Position numbers and translations under genes: made by a program. A DNA stretch of 38,495 bases from NCBI GenBank assembly GCA_014885115.2, contig WKLE02000897.1:1-38495 (forward strand), given 5' to 3'. The notes under the pieces are model-generated. The model was given only the letters and a program-made list of their open reading frames with translations. It did no database searches and was not told the origin of the DNA. Positions 1-11,126 of the stretch are shown here, piece by piece. Position 1 is the first letter of the stretch, and the number at the start of each line of letters is the position of its first letter. This stretch comes from Asterionellopsis glacialis (taxonomy: Eukaryota > Bacillariophyta > Plagiogrammaphyceae > Rhaphoneidales > Asterionellopsidaceae).

Positions 1-1122
1 TTTCTTCCCCCCTTTCCACCTTGTTATATAATCAACTCCACCAGCACTGTGTAAAAGCCGTTTACAGGGGTGCTACTTGATTTTTAAAAGCTTTCAGCGT
101 AACGGCTAATTTAACAACTTCAAACTTCTTCTAAAATAACTTTATTTTTAACAAGTTTCTGTTGTTAAATTAGTACCAAATTTTTAAGTAAATAGTAGGT
201 GTTAAATTACATATGACATGACGGATCACTAGTATTATTTATTGACATGAGATTTTATAGTGCCAATGGTCGTTTCTAGTAAAAATCACTTGTTACACTG
301 CTTTGGTGCCCTAATCATCATCCTTCTTCCAGGTCATCTCTTCTTTTACAGTCTCTTCTGCAGCCCTAGTAGCCGCTCCCCTCCTCTCCTTATTGAAAAT
401 AAAGTACCTGGTACTTTAACAATTTATTTTTAAACAGGCCTTAATCGGACCAAATTAATGAAATTAGTACGTGTTTTTGGTACAGAAATTTGTTGAAAAG
501 TAAATGTACCTGCTGTATGTAAAACAAGATTTCCTTTTTACCGGTACATACTAAAACATGGGGGAAGACCCCCATATTAATTAACCAGGTAAAACTCTGA
601 AGGTATTATAATAAATAATAACTAAGAGCACGGAAAAGAAAAAATTACTGAGGCGGTTGAAAAAATTACTTTTAGGCGGTTGCAAGCCTACATTACTGTG
701 TAGGTTTTGAATGACAAAAATTATTCTTTTTATCGCCGCCGCGCCCTGTGGGTTCGTTACCTCTAGTCCTACGGTACGTACGTAGGTCCTATACCTGTAG
801 GTCCTACAGGTAGTAAATATCTACCAGTTACCAGGGATACTGTCTGTTTGGTTTCCCAGTGGTTTCCCTATCCGGTACGTCTGCCGCTCGTGTGTATTAT
901 TTTTGCTTGCACTTTGGGTACACGTAAATACGTACCGTAACTTGTCACCTCTTTCTCAATCTCAGCGAAGATCGGCATCATTCTGCTTCTTCAATATCTT
1001 CTCATCACACCTAACATCAAATCATACAGCAAACTTTGATTGGAGATACTGGTGTTGTCTTTGGTAAAAAGGCATAAAGAACTGATTTTTGTGTAAAAGT
1101 TCATTCAATCATAGAGAGCAAA
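1..1122. other. Intergenic region upstream of the kinase/isomerase gene
   Basis: No convincing coding frame is visible. The stretch is AT-rich and carries short near-palindromes: AAAGTACCTGGTACTTT at 401-417 and a cluster of GTAGGTCCTA-type motifs at about 766-816. The last 200 bases before the ATG presumably hold promoter and 5' UTR, but no TATA or initiator element can be assigned with confidence. Confidence 0.5.
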
Positions 1123-3288
1123 ATGAGGCTTTTCGGTCGTAATTCTGTAATTTCTAAGGTTACGTTATCACTTCTTTTATTGTTGCAGAACATACTGATT
1201 GTTCTTGGAGGAAAATCCATATTAGTTGTCGGTTCAATCAATGCTGATACCTTTCTACCAGTAGCTCGTATTCCCACGGAAGGAGAAAATATTACTCTGC
1301 GACCAGGTTGTGAAGCAACTGTGGATGTACCCGGTGGGAAGGGTTGTACTCAAGCTGTAGCTGCGTCGAAATTGCTATCGTCTTCGTCGTCATCAACTGA
1401 TGATATAGGGAACAAAGTTGCATTCGTAGGACAATTTGGAAACGATGCAGCTGCCATTACTTTGCGAGAGGCCTTGACGGAAGCACATGTAGATCTGTCA
1501 CATTGTGGCAGCGGTCACAAAAATTTGCCTAGTGGACGTGGCTATGTTTTCTTGACAGAGTCGGGATCCGTTAGTGCTGTTGTGTGTGGTGGCAGTAATG
1601 CTGATGGATGGAAAGATTGGGAACAAGCATACCTGATGAATGATAATGAAATAACAAAAGATACCCTAGCTTATATTCGCAATATGTTAACAAAAGACAC
1701 GAAATGCATCATGCTTCAACGTGAGGTTCCTGAATATGTCAATCGAATGTTGGCTGCAGAGGCTAGGGAACGAGGAATACTTGTACTACAGGATATTGGA
1801 GGAGAAGATCGTCCCATGGATAGAGAAATGATGCAACTTTGTGATTATATTATTCCAAATGAAACTGAATTGGACCGACTCGTTCAATCATTTGGTGTAC
1901 CTAACGATCATGATACCTTACAAGACATGAAGGATGATGTTGTAACAAAGGCAAGGTATTTACAAAAACATGGAGCTCGGAATATCCTTGTGACACAGGG
2001 AAGTCGTGGATCGACTTTAGTTCAAGAGTCGTCTGATGATGTTCTGTATCAACCTGCATGTGTGTTGGAATCGTCTTCGGCGGTTGTAGATGAAACTGGG
2101 GCGGGTGATTGTTACCGAGCTGCATTTGCAGTGGCCTTGATTGAGGGAAAATCTCTTCAAAAATGCATGGAATTTGCTAGTTCTGCTGGAGCGTGTTCTG
2201 TCACAAAACCAGGCGCTGTACCCAGCACCCCCACTAGAGATGATGTCGAACGTCTTCTCAAACAACAACCTATTACATCGGTTCCTCGTGGTGGTGGTAG
2301 TAGTGATGAAGGTGGAGACGAGACCTTTCCATTCCTTTTTGGGTCTAGATTAAATAGTATGAAGGATAGACCTGAATTATGGGATAAACCGTTAGAGGAT
2401 GCCAGTGATTGGGTCAAACGTCAAGGCACAATACGTGGGCTAGGATGTGTTGATTTTAATTATCCACAGCATTTCCATGCGTGGGATACACCAGAAGCAA
2501 AAGCAGCACTTGAAGAAGCTGGCCTTGTAGCAGGTGCAGTATGCTTGAGATTTCCTAAAAAATTTGCTAGAGGTGCTATGAATCATCCCGATCCAGATTT
2601 ACGTAAAGAAGCTATTCAATTGACGAAAGATGCAGCTAAAACTGCGTTAGAGTTGGGATGTGATGAAGTAGTAGTATGGAGTGCCTATGACGGTTATGAC
2701 TACCCCTTTCAAGTTGACTATGACGAAAAGTGGTCACAACTAGTAGAGGCCTTCCGTGAATGCTGTGATGCGTACCCAAATGTAAAGTTTTCAATCGAGT
2801 ATAAACCTACAGATGAAAATACTCGATTTTTCACAGTACCCAGTACAGGGGCAGCACTACTGCTAGTTAAGGAAATCGACCGTAACAATATGGGCCTCAC
2901 GCTAGATGTTGGACATATGCTCATGTCGGGAGAAAACCCTGCGCAATCCATTTCCATGACAGGTAGGAAGCTATTCGGGATACAGCTTAACGATGGATAT
3001 ACACGATTGGCTGCAGAGGACGGGATGATGTTTGGCTCTATTCATCCGTCACTAGCGTTGGAAATTGTCTATCAATTGCAACGAATCAATTATACGGGTC
3101 ATTTGTATTTTGACACTTTCCCTCAACGAACAGATCCAATCAAGGAGGGAGAATATAACATTGATCGAGTCAAAAAGTTCTGGAATGCTGTCAAGAGCAT
3201 GAACAAAGAGAAACTGGAACAAGCGATGAACGAACACGACGCAATTGCCGCGCTCGAGCTCATCGATGAAGCTCTGCGGAACACATAG
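1123..3288 (+). CDS. Ribokinase-like PfkB kinase fused to a xylose-isomerase-like TIM barrel
   Basis: A 721-residue single-exon protein. Residues ~1-30 are hydrophobic (a run of leucines at 14-21), suggesting a signal peptide or anchor. Residues ~32-385 match ribokinase: VVGSINAD at the start of the fold, the sugar-binding GGKGCTQA (71-78), and the anion-hole/catalytic-base motif DETGAGDCY (~323-331). After a short Gly/Ser linker, residues ~425-695 resemble sugar isomerase/epimerase barrels (AP endonuclease 2 fold): IEYKP supplies a Glu, LDVGHML an Asp and His, and DTFPQ an Asp, the usual divalent-metal ligands. Both catalytic sets look intact. Inference: one chain could isomerise a free sugar and phosphorylate the product, feeding the pentose phosphate pathway. 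The exact sugar is unknown. It ends tail to tail, 143 bp from the next gene. The kinase call is firm; the isomerase substrate is not. Confidence 0.85.
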   Translation: MRLFGRNSVISKVTLSLLLLLQNILIVLGGKSILVVGSINADTFLPVARIPTEGENITLRPGCEATVDVPGGKGCTQAVAASKLLSSSSSSTDDIGNKVAFVGQFGNDAAAITLREALTEAHVDLSHCGSGHKNLPSGRGYVFLTESGSVSAVVCGGSNADGWKDWEQAYLMNDNEITKDTLAYIRNMLTKDTKCIMLQREVPEYVNRMLAAEARERGILVLQDIGGEDRPMDREMMQLCDYIIPNETELDRLVQSFGVPNDHDTLQDMKDDVVTKARYLQKHGARNILVTQGSRGSTLVQESSDDVLYQPACVLESSSAVVDETGAGDCYRAAFAVALIEGKSLQKCMEFASSAGACSVTKPGAVPSTPTRDDVERLLKQQPITSVPRGGGSSDEGGDETFPFLFGSRLNSMKDRPELWDKPLEDASDWVKRQGTIRGLGCVDFNYPQHFHAWDTPEAKAALEEAGLVAGAVCLRFPKKFARGAMNHPDPDLRKEAIQLTKDAAKTALELGCDEVVVWSAYDGYDYPFQVDYDEKWSQLVEAFRECCDAYPNVKFSIEYKPTDENTRFFTVPSTGAALLLVKEIDRNNMGLTLDVGHMLMSGENPAQSISMTGRKLFGIQLNDGYTRLAAEDGMMFGSIHPSLALEIVYQLQRINYTGHLYFDTFPQRTDPIKEGEYNIDRVKKFWNAVKSMNKEKLEQAMNEHDAIAALELIDEALRNT

Positions 3289-3431
3289 TTTTATTTGTTT
3301 CGAGGATTCAATGCTTTATCTGAAAGATGCCATAGTGTAGATTCATTCGTATAAGGATATTGTGTAAACGTACTACTAGAATTTGATCAATTTACATATT
3401 TAGTTAATTGATTGTGTCTTGTGTGGGATAG

Positions 3432-5930
3432 CTATAGCTCTTGGTCTTCATCAATGAGCGCAACAAAAACCTCTCCTTTCTGGACTCCCCCGTTCGGTAC
3501 GGTTGCAATGATTTGTCTTCCATTGTGTGTTACCTTGAATTTGTAGCCCGCTGGTAAGTAAGCAGGAGCCCTAACTTGAACTGTATTTGAATTGGAATCA
3601 GTCTGCCTATCTTCTGAATGGAGCGAGCTATTCGCAACTCGTGATTGCTGTACTTCAGCGGTACTTGGTGTGGGAATTCCGCTAGCTTTCCTACCGTCTT
3701 GAGCAAGGTGGATGCTAAAGATATCGCCTTTCGAAACACCACCTTCAGGGACTTTTAGGGTGAGAGGCTTACCGTCCACTCGAACTGTAAATTGGTGGCC
3801 TTCAGGTAAGTCTTCTGGAGCACGAACTTTGATTGTAGTCGCTTTTGGAACAGGCACAGGAGCGACTGGAACATTTGGAATCGTTTCACTTTCAGCAGCA
3901 CTACTTTCTTCCAGCGCCATTTCCTCGAAATTTTTCAAGAGAGAGTCAGCATTCAACACCATACCTTGCTGTATGAACAGCTTTTTAAGGGATTCATTCA
4001 ACGTCCGGATTTGCTTGTCCCAAAAACGCTTGTCAAAGTCAGTTGTAGCTGACCTCCGCATCTCAGTTGCCTGCCGTATTTCGCTGAGAATTTGATGACG
4101 AGCCTCTGACTGTTCCTTCATCCTATGGGCATCTGAGATCCTTTGAGCATACTTTTCGAGAGAACTACAAGTAGATGACGCCTCCTCTAGTATTTCGAAT
4201 TTTTCTTGAGGGATATCTGTTGATGGTGAGAACGATACTTCATGCCGACTTTGTTGTGGATTCTTTACTCTATCTTTAATATTGTTTCTCTCTCTTGTTT
4301 TTTGTTGTTTTGAGGTTATTCCAACTGAATCATATTTCTTTCTTGATGATTCCCGCACTTGCTCCCTCCTTTTTTGTGATGATGCTGTACTATCCGAACT
4401 TTCGCTTAAGTTCTCTTCTTCTTTCTTATAAATTTTGTGGTGTCGACTCTTTCTACGTGTCGGGTTCTCGTCAATCAATTCCGTACTTGATGAGTCATCG
4501 TCGTCATCGGAATAACGTGAAGCACGCCCTCTAGAAGTACGTTCGTAGGTGCCTGAACTGCTGTAACTTGTGAGGTCTAGGTCGTCGGGATAACCACGCC
4601 CCCCTTTCTTGTGTGACTCGACCTTGTTTTGCCGGTGTCGTACACGCTCCTGATTCTTTTCTTTGACTTTTTCAAAAGAATCTCGCCGAACACGTTTTTC
4701 GCTGTCAGAACGCGACCCTCTTCTATTTACATCCTTTCTATCTCGGCTTTTCGACCTTGTTCTAGTATATCTATCTTTACTCTTGGATCGCTGTCGTCCT
4801 GATGACCTTTCTCGCCATCTACCGTTCCTTGCAGAATCAAACGATGATTCGTCATCGCTATCATGTCTCCAATCGTCTGGGGATCGAGTACGGGGAACCC
4901 GCCGTCTGCCTACTCGTGGTGAGTCTGGCGATCGAGAACAATCGTCGTCATAAGTTTTGGAATATGGGCGTTGTTCTTTCCGTCTACCTCGCTGTGGAGA
5001 ATCCAGAGGTTTTGCCCTGAAATCATCTCGCCCTTCGAAGAAATCGCGGCTGTTTTCGTTCCAACTTTCTTCGTCTCTCGAGTCGGGAGATAGTGGCTGC
5101 TGCTCTTGTCTCGCGCGATTCCATAATGGCGAGGACCTTCGACGAGTATCTTTGTAGGGTTCATTCTCATCATTATAGTAATCAGAGTAGTCCTCAGTTG
5201 GTGGAACTTTGCGTGAAGGTATGGCCGCAGAACGTGGCATTCTACTACCATATGGTGAATGAAGTTCTTCTTGTGCTCTGTTTGGCGTCTGACGAGGTGA
5301 ATAGTCATGGAATTTAGATGACTCTCTCGCGTAATCCTGTTCCTCTCTGTGATAATGGGGGCGCCGGAAATCAAAGGAGGGGGGCGTACCCGTATCTTTA
5401 GGCGAAGAACTCGTGCGACGCCATTCCTCTTGTATCTGTCCGCGTTCATATTGGCCATCATAATAACCAAAAGCACGAACTGGCTGCTCACGACTATCTG
5501 CCATCCTTTTCTTATATAGATTGCTCCTTTCTCCTGCCTCCCCTCCATCGAGTTTTCGGAAGTATTCTGTAGGGTTTTCGTTATCAAAGTTGCTTCTGCT
5601 CTGGAAGCCACGGTCTTGGGCTGGAGGGTTTGTCACGTAAGAATAGTTCCTAGGGTCTGGCATTGATGCATTGCTTGCAGAAGCATTGGATGAACTGATG
5701 TAATCATCGCGCTGTGCATCGGGAAACATCGGTTGTTGAGCATCTAAACGATCAAACATTGGCGCTGAAGCTCCAGATCCAAGTGGCACAGGGAAAGCCG
5801 TAGGGCTTGATGGTAATGCTGTCGGGCTTGTTGGCCATGGACTTTTCAAAGAAGTAGGTGAACTTGCACGATCGTGGCCATTAGCTCCAGTTAAAGGGTG
5901 AGAACGAGAAAATTGAGGCGATCTTTCCAT
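3432..5930 (-). CDS. Arg/Ser-rich disordered protein with two C-terminal VRAP-type domains
   Basis: An 832-residue single-exon protein. Residues ~1-580 are low-complexity: Pro/Ser/Tyr-rich at the start, then a long Arg/Ser/Asp-rich stretch with repeated RS, SRD and RSKS strings like SR splicing factors, but with no RNA-recognition motif that I can see. Residues ~585-655 are charged and predicted helical or coiled-coil. The C-terminus holds two copies of a ~40-residue module: VRAPEDLPEGHQFTV and VPEGGVSKGDIF (~697-740), then VRAPAYLPAGYKFKV and VPNGGVQKGEVF (~783-825). I know this module from stramenopile proteins of unknown function. Role unknown; nuclear speckle or RNA-processing association is only a guess from RS content. 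Coding is supported by the long frame and codon-level conservation between the two modules. Confidence 0.75.
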   Translation of the reverse strand: MERSPQFSRSHPLTGANGHDRASSPTSLKSPWPTSPTALPSSPTAFPVPLGSGASAPMFDRLDAQQPMFPDAQRDDYISSSNASASNASMPDPRNYSYVTNPPAQDRGFQSRSNFDNENPTEYFRKLDGGEAGERSNLYKKRMADSREQPVRAFGYYDGQYERGQIQEEWRRTSSSPKDTGTPPSFDFRRPHYHREEQDYARESSKFHDYSPRQTPNRAQEELHSPYGSRMPRSAAIPSRKVPPTEDYSDYYNDENEPYKDTRRRSSPLWNRARQEQQPLSPDSRDEESWNENSRDFFEGRDDFRAKPLDSPQRGRRKEQRPYSKTYDDDCSRSPDSPRVGRRRVPRTRSPDDWRHDSDDESSFDSARNGRWRERSSGRQRSKSKDRYTRTRSKSRDRKDVNRRGSRSDSEKRVRRDSFEKVKEKNQERVRHRQNKVESHKKGGRGYPDDLDLTSYSSSGTYERTSRGRASRYSDDDDDSSSTELIDENPTRRKSRHHKIYKKEEENLSESSDSTASSQKRREQVRESSRKKYDSVGITSKQQKTRERNNIKDRVKNPQQSRHEVSFSPSTDIPQEKFEILEEASSTCSSLEKYAQRISDAHRMKEQSEARHQILSEIRQATEMRRSATTDFDKRFWDKQIRTLNESLKKLFIQQGMVLNADSLLKNFEEMALEESSAAESETIPNVPVAPVPVPKATTIKVRAPEDLPEGHQFTVRVDGKPLTLKVPEGGVSKGDIFSIHLAQDGRKASGIPTPSTAEVQQSRVANSSLHSEDRQTDSNSNTVQVRAPAYLPAGYKFKVTHNGRQIIATVPNGGVQKGEVFVALIDEDQEL

Positions 5931-6838
5931 TGCTCTTGGATCTATGGGTCCATTTCAAGACTCTCTTTCGATGTTTTCGATAGGAATACCAAGATGTGTT
6001 TCAACTGGTTACAAAATTACCCGACCTGCTCCTACCGTAGCAGCTACGGTACCGCGAAATTGGGACGGATTCGAAAGTTTCGTGCTTGTTGTACCCTGTT
6101 CTCTGGTCCCTGGTCCCTGGTCCCTGGTCCCTGGTTGTATATGCAGTGTCAATCTGGCGCACCTTTTTCCACTCGTTGTTTTTCTTGTTCTTCTTTTGGA
6201 CCCTCGACTTCATAGACTGTGCGTTTTTAGCGATTATTTGATGAGAGAATCCGATAGAATGACACCATGCCAACGACTACATTTTAACATATTAACCGAA
6301 AACGTATAAAGTATTTCAAAGTTCTTTGGTTTATTTCTCCAAAAAACACAATACTAATCTACCACATGCTTACTACTTAGCACTACTTTCTGTAGTTTCT
6401 GCAGCTCATAAATTTTGTTACATAAATAAATATGCGTTGTGCATGTCTAAAGTACTGTACAGCTAGTAACTACAGATATAAAAAAAATAAAAGTAAACAG
6501 TTTAAAGATGTTGACATTCGTCATAATGCTTTAGATGACATTAATTATTTATTATAGTTGAGTCTGCAGATGCCATGCATGGTTCGTAAGTAGCGCATAA
6601 TGCCAGTCTAGAGACAGTTGATCCTGTTCGTGGTGGCGGCGGCGCGCGTTCTCTTTCGCCAAAAACCATACGTAACGACTTATTCACAGCAACGAAAGAA
6701 CAGATACTCGGAAGATATCTGAAAAAAAAAGTTACAGAACCGGTTTTCATACAATTCGAGAATCTTCTGTAGAAGAGATTGGTGGGGAATTTGTGACACT
6801 CGCTGTTTTATTATTTTGAAGTAGTCTTTTTCTTCAGG
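5931..6838. other. Intergenic region between divergent genes
   Basis: This lies between the starts of the RS-rich gene (-) and the SET-fusion gene (+). It contains a 7-bp tandem repeat, four and a half copies of CTGGTCC at about 6102-6134, 170-200 bp upstream of the RS gene start. The rest is AT-rich with no gene that I can support. Promoters of both genes must lie here, but no specific element is recognised. Confidence 0.5.
6103..6134. repeat. Short tandem repeat, unit GGTCCCT
   Basis: At least four consecutive copies of the 7-mer GGTCCCT upstream of the RS-rich gene. It belongs to the same GGTCC-containing motif family seen in other intergenic stretches of the window. Confidence 0.85.
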
Positions 6839-9800
6839 ATGAGACTCGTTCTCCCGAAGCTCGCCCTCGGTTGCACCTTGTCGTGGGCAGTTGCCCAAGC
6901 TGACGATTTAGCTGCCGGTCACATCCAAGCCATCGCAGACTGGTTGCGTTCCGAAGAAAGTAGTTACTTCAGCGACAAAGTAGAAATTCGTCATGCGGAT
7001 CCGTCTGATCCACAATCGCATATGGGCATGTTTGCTACTTCTGATATCAATGCCCAAGAACGCCTGTTGCACATCCCAAAAGAATCTATGATTCAAGCGG
7101 GGAAAATAACGGGACGTGAAATTGATGATTTATGCAACCTTGGAAAAGCTTTGAACGATGAAATGAGATTCGGCGATCATAGCAAATATGCTCCATTCAT
7201 CAAGTATCTACAAACAAAGAAACCTGGTCAAATTCCAAGTACATGGACACACGAAGCTCAAGAATTGCTTAAAAATGTCGTTGGCTATGGTCTCGACCTG
7301 GAAGTAGCCAAGATACCCACATCTCTTCTTCCACCAGAACAAGGTTTTAATCTCAGGGGCGCAAAATGCAGCTGGAAATTTTCGCACCGCATGAAATGTG
7401 CCGCTACTCCTCAACAAGAGCATTTGCTTTCCCTTGTTATTCAACGCGGACATGATAACGTACTAGCTCCAGTCTATGATATCATCAATCACAACACGAT
7501 TGCCAATGCACATGCAAACGACACATCGGTTTCTTCAGAAAGTATTGATATTGACGCATCCAGATATATCAAAGCCGGAGAAGAAATTTTTTACAACTAT
7601 AACAAGTATCTTGACCATAACTATGAGTTTGAAACACGCAACTTGGGAACTCCCGAAATTTTCCGTGATTTTGGTTTTGTTGAACAGTACCCACAACGAT
7701 GGTATTTCGCCATTCCAGATGTTTTCTTTGAGCTGGTAGAAGAAATCGATGCAAACGGAACCACCACCTTACAACTTTCTTGGATCGACGATAAAAAACC
7801 TAAAGGACAAAGTGAAGTTGAGTGGTTTGAGAATCAGTACCTACGCCTGGTAGATATCCTCGATACTGATATCAAGGAAGCTCAACAAAATGGCACCATT
7901 CCCGAGTCTGAATTAAATCTAATTATCCAATACCATGAGGCTATATCTACAGCAATCGCAATGACAGTCAAGAGTGCAAAAGACGACGAACAGACGTGTG
8001 ATTCGGAATCTTGTGAGGACAGCAAAAACATCATTGATCTTTCTGTAGAGAGCGTTGATAGTTTCTACCGCAAAGTCTACCAATGTGAGACCTTGACCAA
8101 TACGATTGATCTACAGTACGTCCAGAAAGAAGTACTGAATTCCCAATATCAACAGCTTGAATATTTTGAAAATCCAAAGACAAAGAATGCATGCTTTCAT
8201 TTAGATGGGGTTTTCCAAATCTGTGAATCCTATTGGCCTCATTATCACGAAATGTTTGTTCATAAGCCAGCCAAATATCTCCAGGACGTAAAACGTTTAC
8301 TTTGGGTTGGTGGTGGCGATTCTGGACTAGTGAATGAAATTGTCAAGTATCCATCCTTAGAGCTTGCCGTTGGGCTTGAGTTAGATCAAAAGGTCACAAG
8401 AGGCGCATTCAAATTCTTTGGAGCTAAGCCGCACTTCGATAATGAAAAGGTTCAATGGTGGTTTGGTGATGCTTCAAAGAGTTTGTTGATGCTTCCAGAA
8501 GAATATTTTGGGTCATTTGATATGGTACTTGTGGATCTATCGGATACCGTGCTTGCTTTTTCAGTATCACAGCATCTTGATATTTTTTCTGCGCTTTCGC
8601 TTTTACTAAAGCCTGATGGACTTTACGTCATGAATGAATTGTCAGTGGTAACAGTATATTCCACTTTGAAGTTGCCCATATTGATTACGAGCCCTTTTCT
8701 ACTAACCTTCGATTGTCTTCCCTTCTTTCTTGTAATTCAGGTTTTTCCAAAAAGTTAGCAATGTCTTCGAGTACACAATAAACTACTTCTTTACTGATGT
8801 ACCGGAGATCGGCGATCAAAGTTACATGGTTGGAAGCAATGGTATTGACTTTCTTGATCGTGCTCTCACTGAGCACGATCTAGGTGATTTATACGTTGAA
8901 TCTTCCACCTACAAAACCAAGCACCAGTTTGACATGGTTCATGACTATCGAAGAAACCATAATAATGCTTTCAAAAAACTATGCAGAAAAGGCGGGGAAG
9001 CCGAGGATGAGCTTATTGAGCAAGAAGCAAGCCCTGGAATTCTTATGATAATTGAAGCCGAAAATGTGTCAGCAGATTTGGCATCTATTAGTGATGTGAA
9101 AACTGCTGTAATTAGTGCACTTGAGGGCGAGGGTTTCAGAGTCTTACGAAGTAGTGCCTTGCCACCTTCTGAACAAGCATACGATGAAAGTGTAAAAAAT
9201 ATTGTCTTGATTATGAAACAAGGATATGTAGTAGTACGAACATGGCCTGAATACAACCACTGCTCTTTTGATATTCATCTATGGAGTTCTTTTAATAAGC
9301 ACGAGGCTGCAAAGCAAGCCCTCGTCCTCTCTGTTGGTGGGTCTGTAGGAGATGTAACATCTTACCGCATTGTTGCTGGTGGTATGTTCGGTGTAAGTAC
9401 ATGGAAAGAAGATGTGAAAAGCCGAGGACCAAAGGTGACACAGCCATGCGACAGTTCTTCAGTCGCTGAAAGTGGCTTATCCACAATGAACAATCAAAGT
9501 GTCGCTGTTGCAGTAGAGGCAGGAATGGGCCTTATCCAAGACAAGAATGCGATTGTAGCAGTAGTATGTGGATATGATACGGAACCGTGCCACAGCATTG
9601 ATATCGTGCAGAGTCATGCCAGTGTCAAAGAGGTTGTACCTATCTACACTTGTGCGGTCATCAAGCCTACCGGAGAATCCTTGGAATCCAAAAAGAGCAG
9701 CATTGCTTCCTGTACGCATGACAGTATTCAAACTTTGAACAAAGCCTTCGAAGAAAATGGCAAACGCCTTCATTCCATTGTACTGGACAGTAACGCTCCA

Positions 9801-10901
9801 AAAGAGATGGGTAGTGTTGTACGTCACATTTTGACTAGAACTTTTAGAGGTCAATATGGTGCACCAAAGTTGGAAGTGGCGCCTCAGTTTTTCATTCTTG
9901 CCACTGTCCAGCAAGAATCGGAAGCCTGGCGAAGAAGCCTTTTAGATACTGTTCGGAAGCAGATTATTGTTGCTGACCCTATATCTGGAGCCCGAGTATT
10001 CTTCAATACTTCAGACACAAGTATTGAGTTCCATGTCACATCATCTGGTGATGAACTTTTCTTTGAACATTTAACTGATTTAGTACGGGAGGTTGAATCG
10101 TCAACTGACCTTGTCTTGGAGGTACGGAATATTTTAGGCGGTCTTTGGAAGCCTGAATTTAAACCGGTACTGGAGCCATGGGAAGTTTCAAAATACATGT
10201 CACCTGGGGACTATGATCGCAATTCGTCTTTGGTACAGTGGAGGTCCCAACAACCTTTAGGATATCAAACCGTATTTCAGCTTGAGCATAGTAAACGTTT
10301 CCAAGTGGGCGAAAAAGTTGGCAATTTTGAAAGGGGTATTTGGGTGAAAGGTATTGTTGAGGAAGTTGATTTTGTCAAGGACACATATCATGTGTGGTAT
10401 GATGAAGAGGATGATGGTTTGGAAGATGATCACGATGACGACGACGATGAAGAAGAAGACGACAATGAAGAAGAAGAAGAACTAAGGGAGCTTTTAGAAA
10501 TGAAAGGTGTTGATTTGAAGTCAATCGACAACACATTTTTGCCACCCATTACTGCTGATCAGATCGAAGAATCCTTGAAAAAAACTCTGACTCGGATGAA
10601 GGGGGAAACAATCAACAATGCCGATGTTTTCACCGTGGAAAAAATTGGAGATGGACATGCAATAGCAGCCTTGTGGTCAGGAGGGACTGTTGCCGTGCTT
10701 TGGGATGGAAGATCCCACGTTGATATCAACCTCTTCACTTATATTGAGAGCAAAGAAATTGCGGACGAGTTTGTTTCGCATTTTAAAGAATTTCATGGCC
10801 ATTTAAATACCGCTTTACGAGATGAACAGCCTAGAGGAAGAGGTGGTGTTGTCAACTTTTTGCATGATATCTACCCTCCTGTTGACCCTCGTTGGGCATA
10901 A
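6839..10901 (+). CDS. Fusion protein: SET domain, spermidine-synthase-like and two AdoMetDC(SpeD)-like modules
   Basis: Two exons, 6839-8640 and 8741-10901, joined by a 100-bp phase-2 GT-AG intron (8641-8740). The junction reads MNE-L-FFQKVSNVF, and the join gives 1320 residues. Domains in order: a signal-like N-terminus (LVLPKLALGCTLSWAVAQA); an LSMT-type SET domain (~50-290) with INHNT near 216 and GEEIFYNYNKY near 245-255; a spermidine-synthase-like Rossmann domain (~430-650) with LLWVGGGDSG near 487 and MVLVDLSD; a SpeD-like module (~695-800) with VVRTWPEY; a Tudor/Agenet-like stretch (~1120-1150); an acidic run (~1153-1184); and a second SpeD-like strand set (~1227-1290, WDGRSHVDINLFTY). 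In bacterial SpeD the serine just before IHTWPE becomes the pyruvoyl group; here valine stands there, and the downstream FTCG cysteine is also lost, so this module is probably not a decarboxylase. Overall role unknown; a SAM-binding or polyamine-sensing methyltransferase is a guess. Confidence 0.8.
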
Positions 10902-11126
10902 ATACATCTCACGTGAAAATCACTTGCAAGTTAACTATCAATTAGATCAATATTTGTTTTTAGGTTTCTAAAACTACGTGTTGGATGTTTTGCTTTCGTG
11001 CTTTACCTCTCGTTGTTAAAGAAGAACGATTTTTTTCTTAACAGAGAGGCATTCAGGGAAGAGCTGTAATCAGTAACAATTCAAACTTTCCAATGAAGTT
11101 TTATAAATAATCGATTGATATCGCCA

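Noticed and set aside
4910..5611. 233-codon open frame on the minus strand overlapping the RS-rich gene
   Set aside because: It lies inside the 832-codon frame on the same strand in another phase; its Met/Ile/His-rich composition is typical of a shifted frame of RS-rich sequence.
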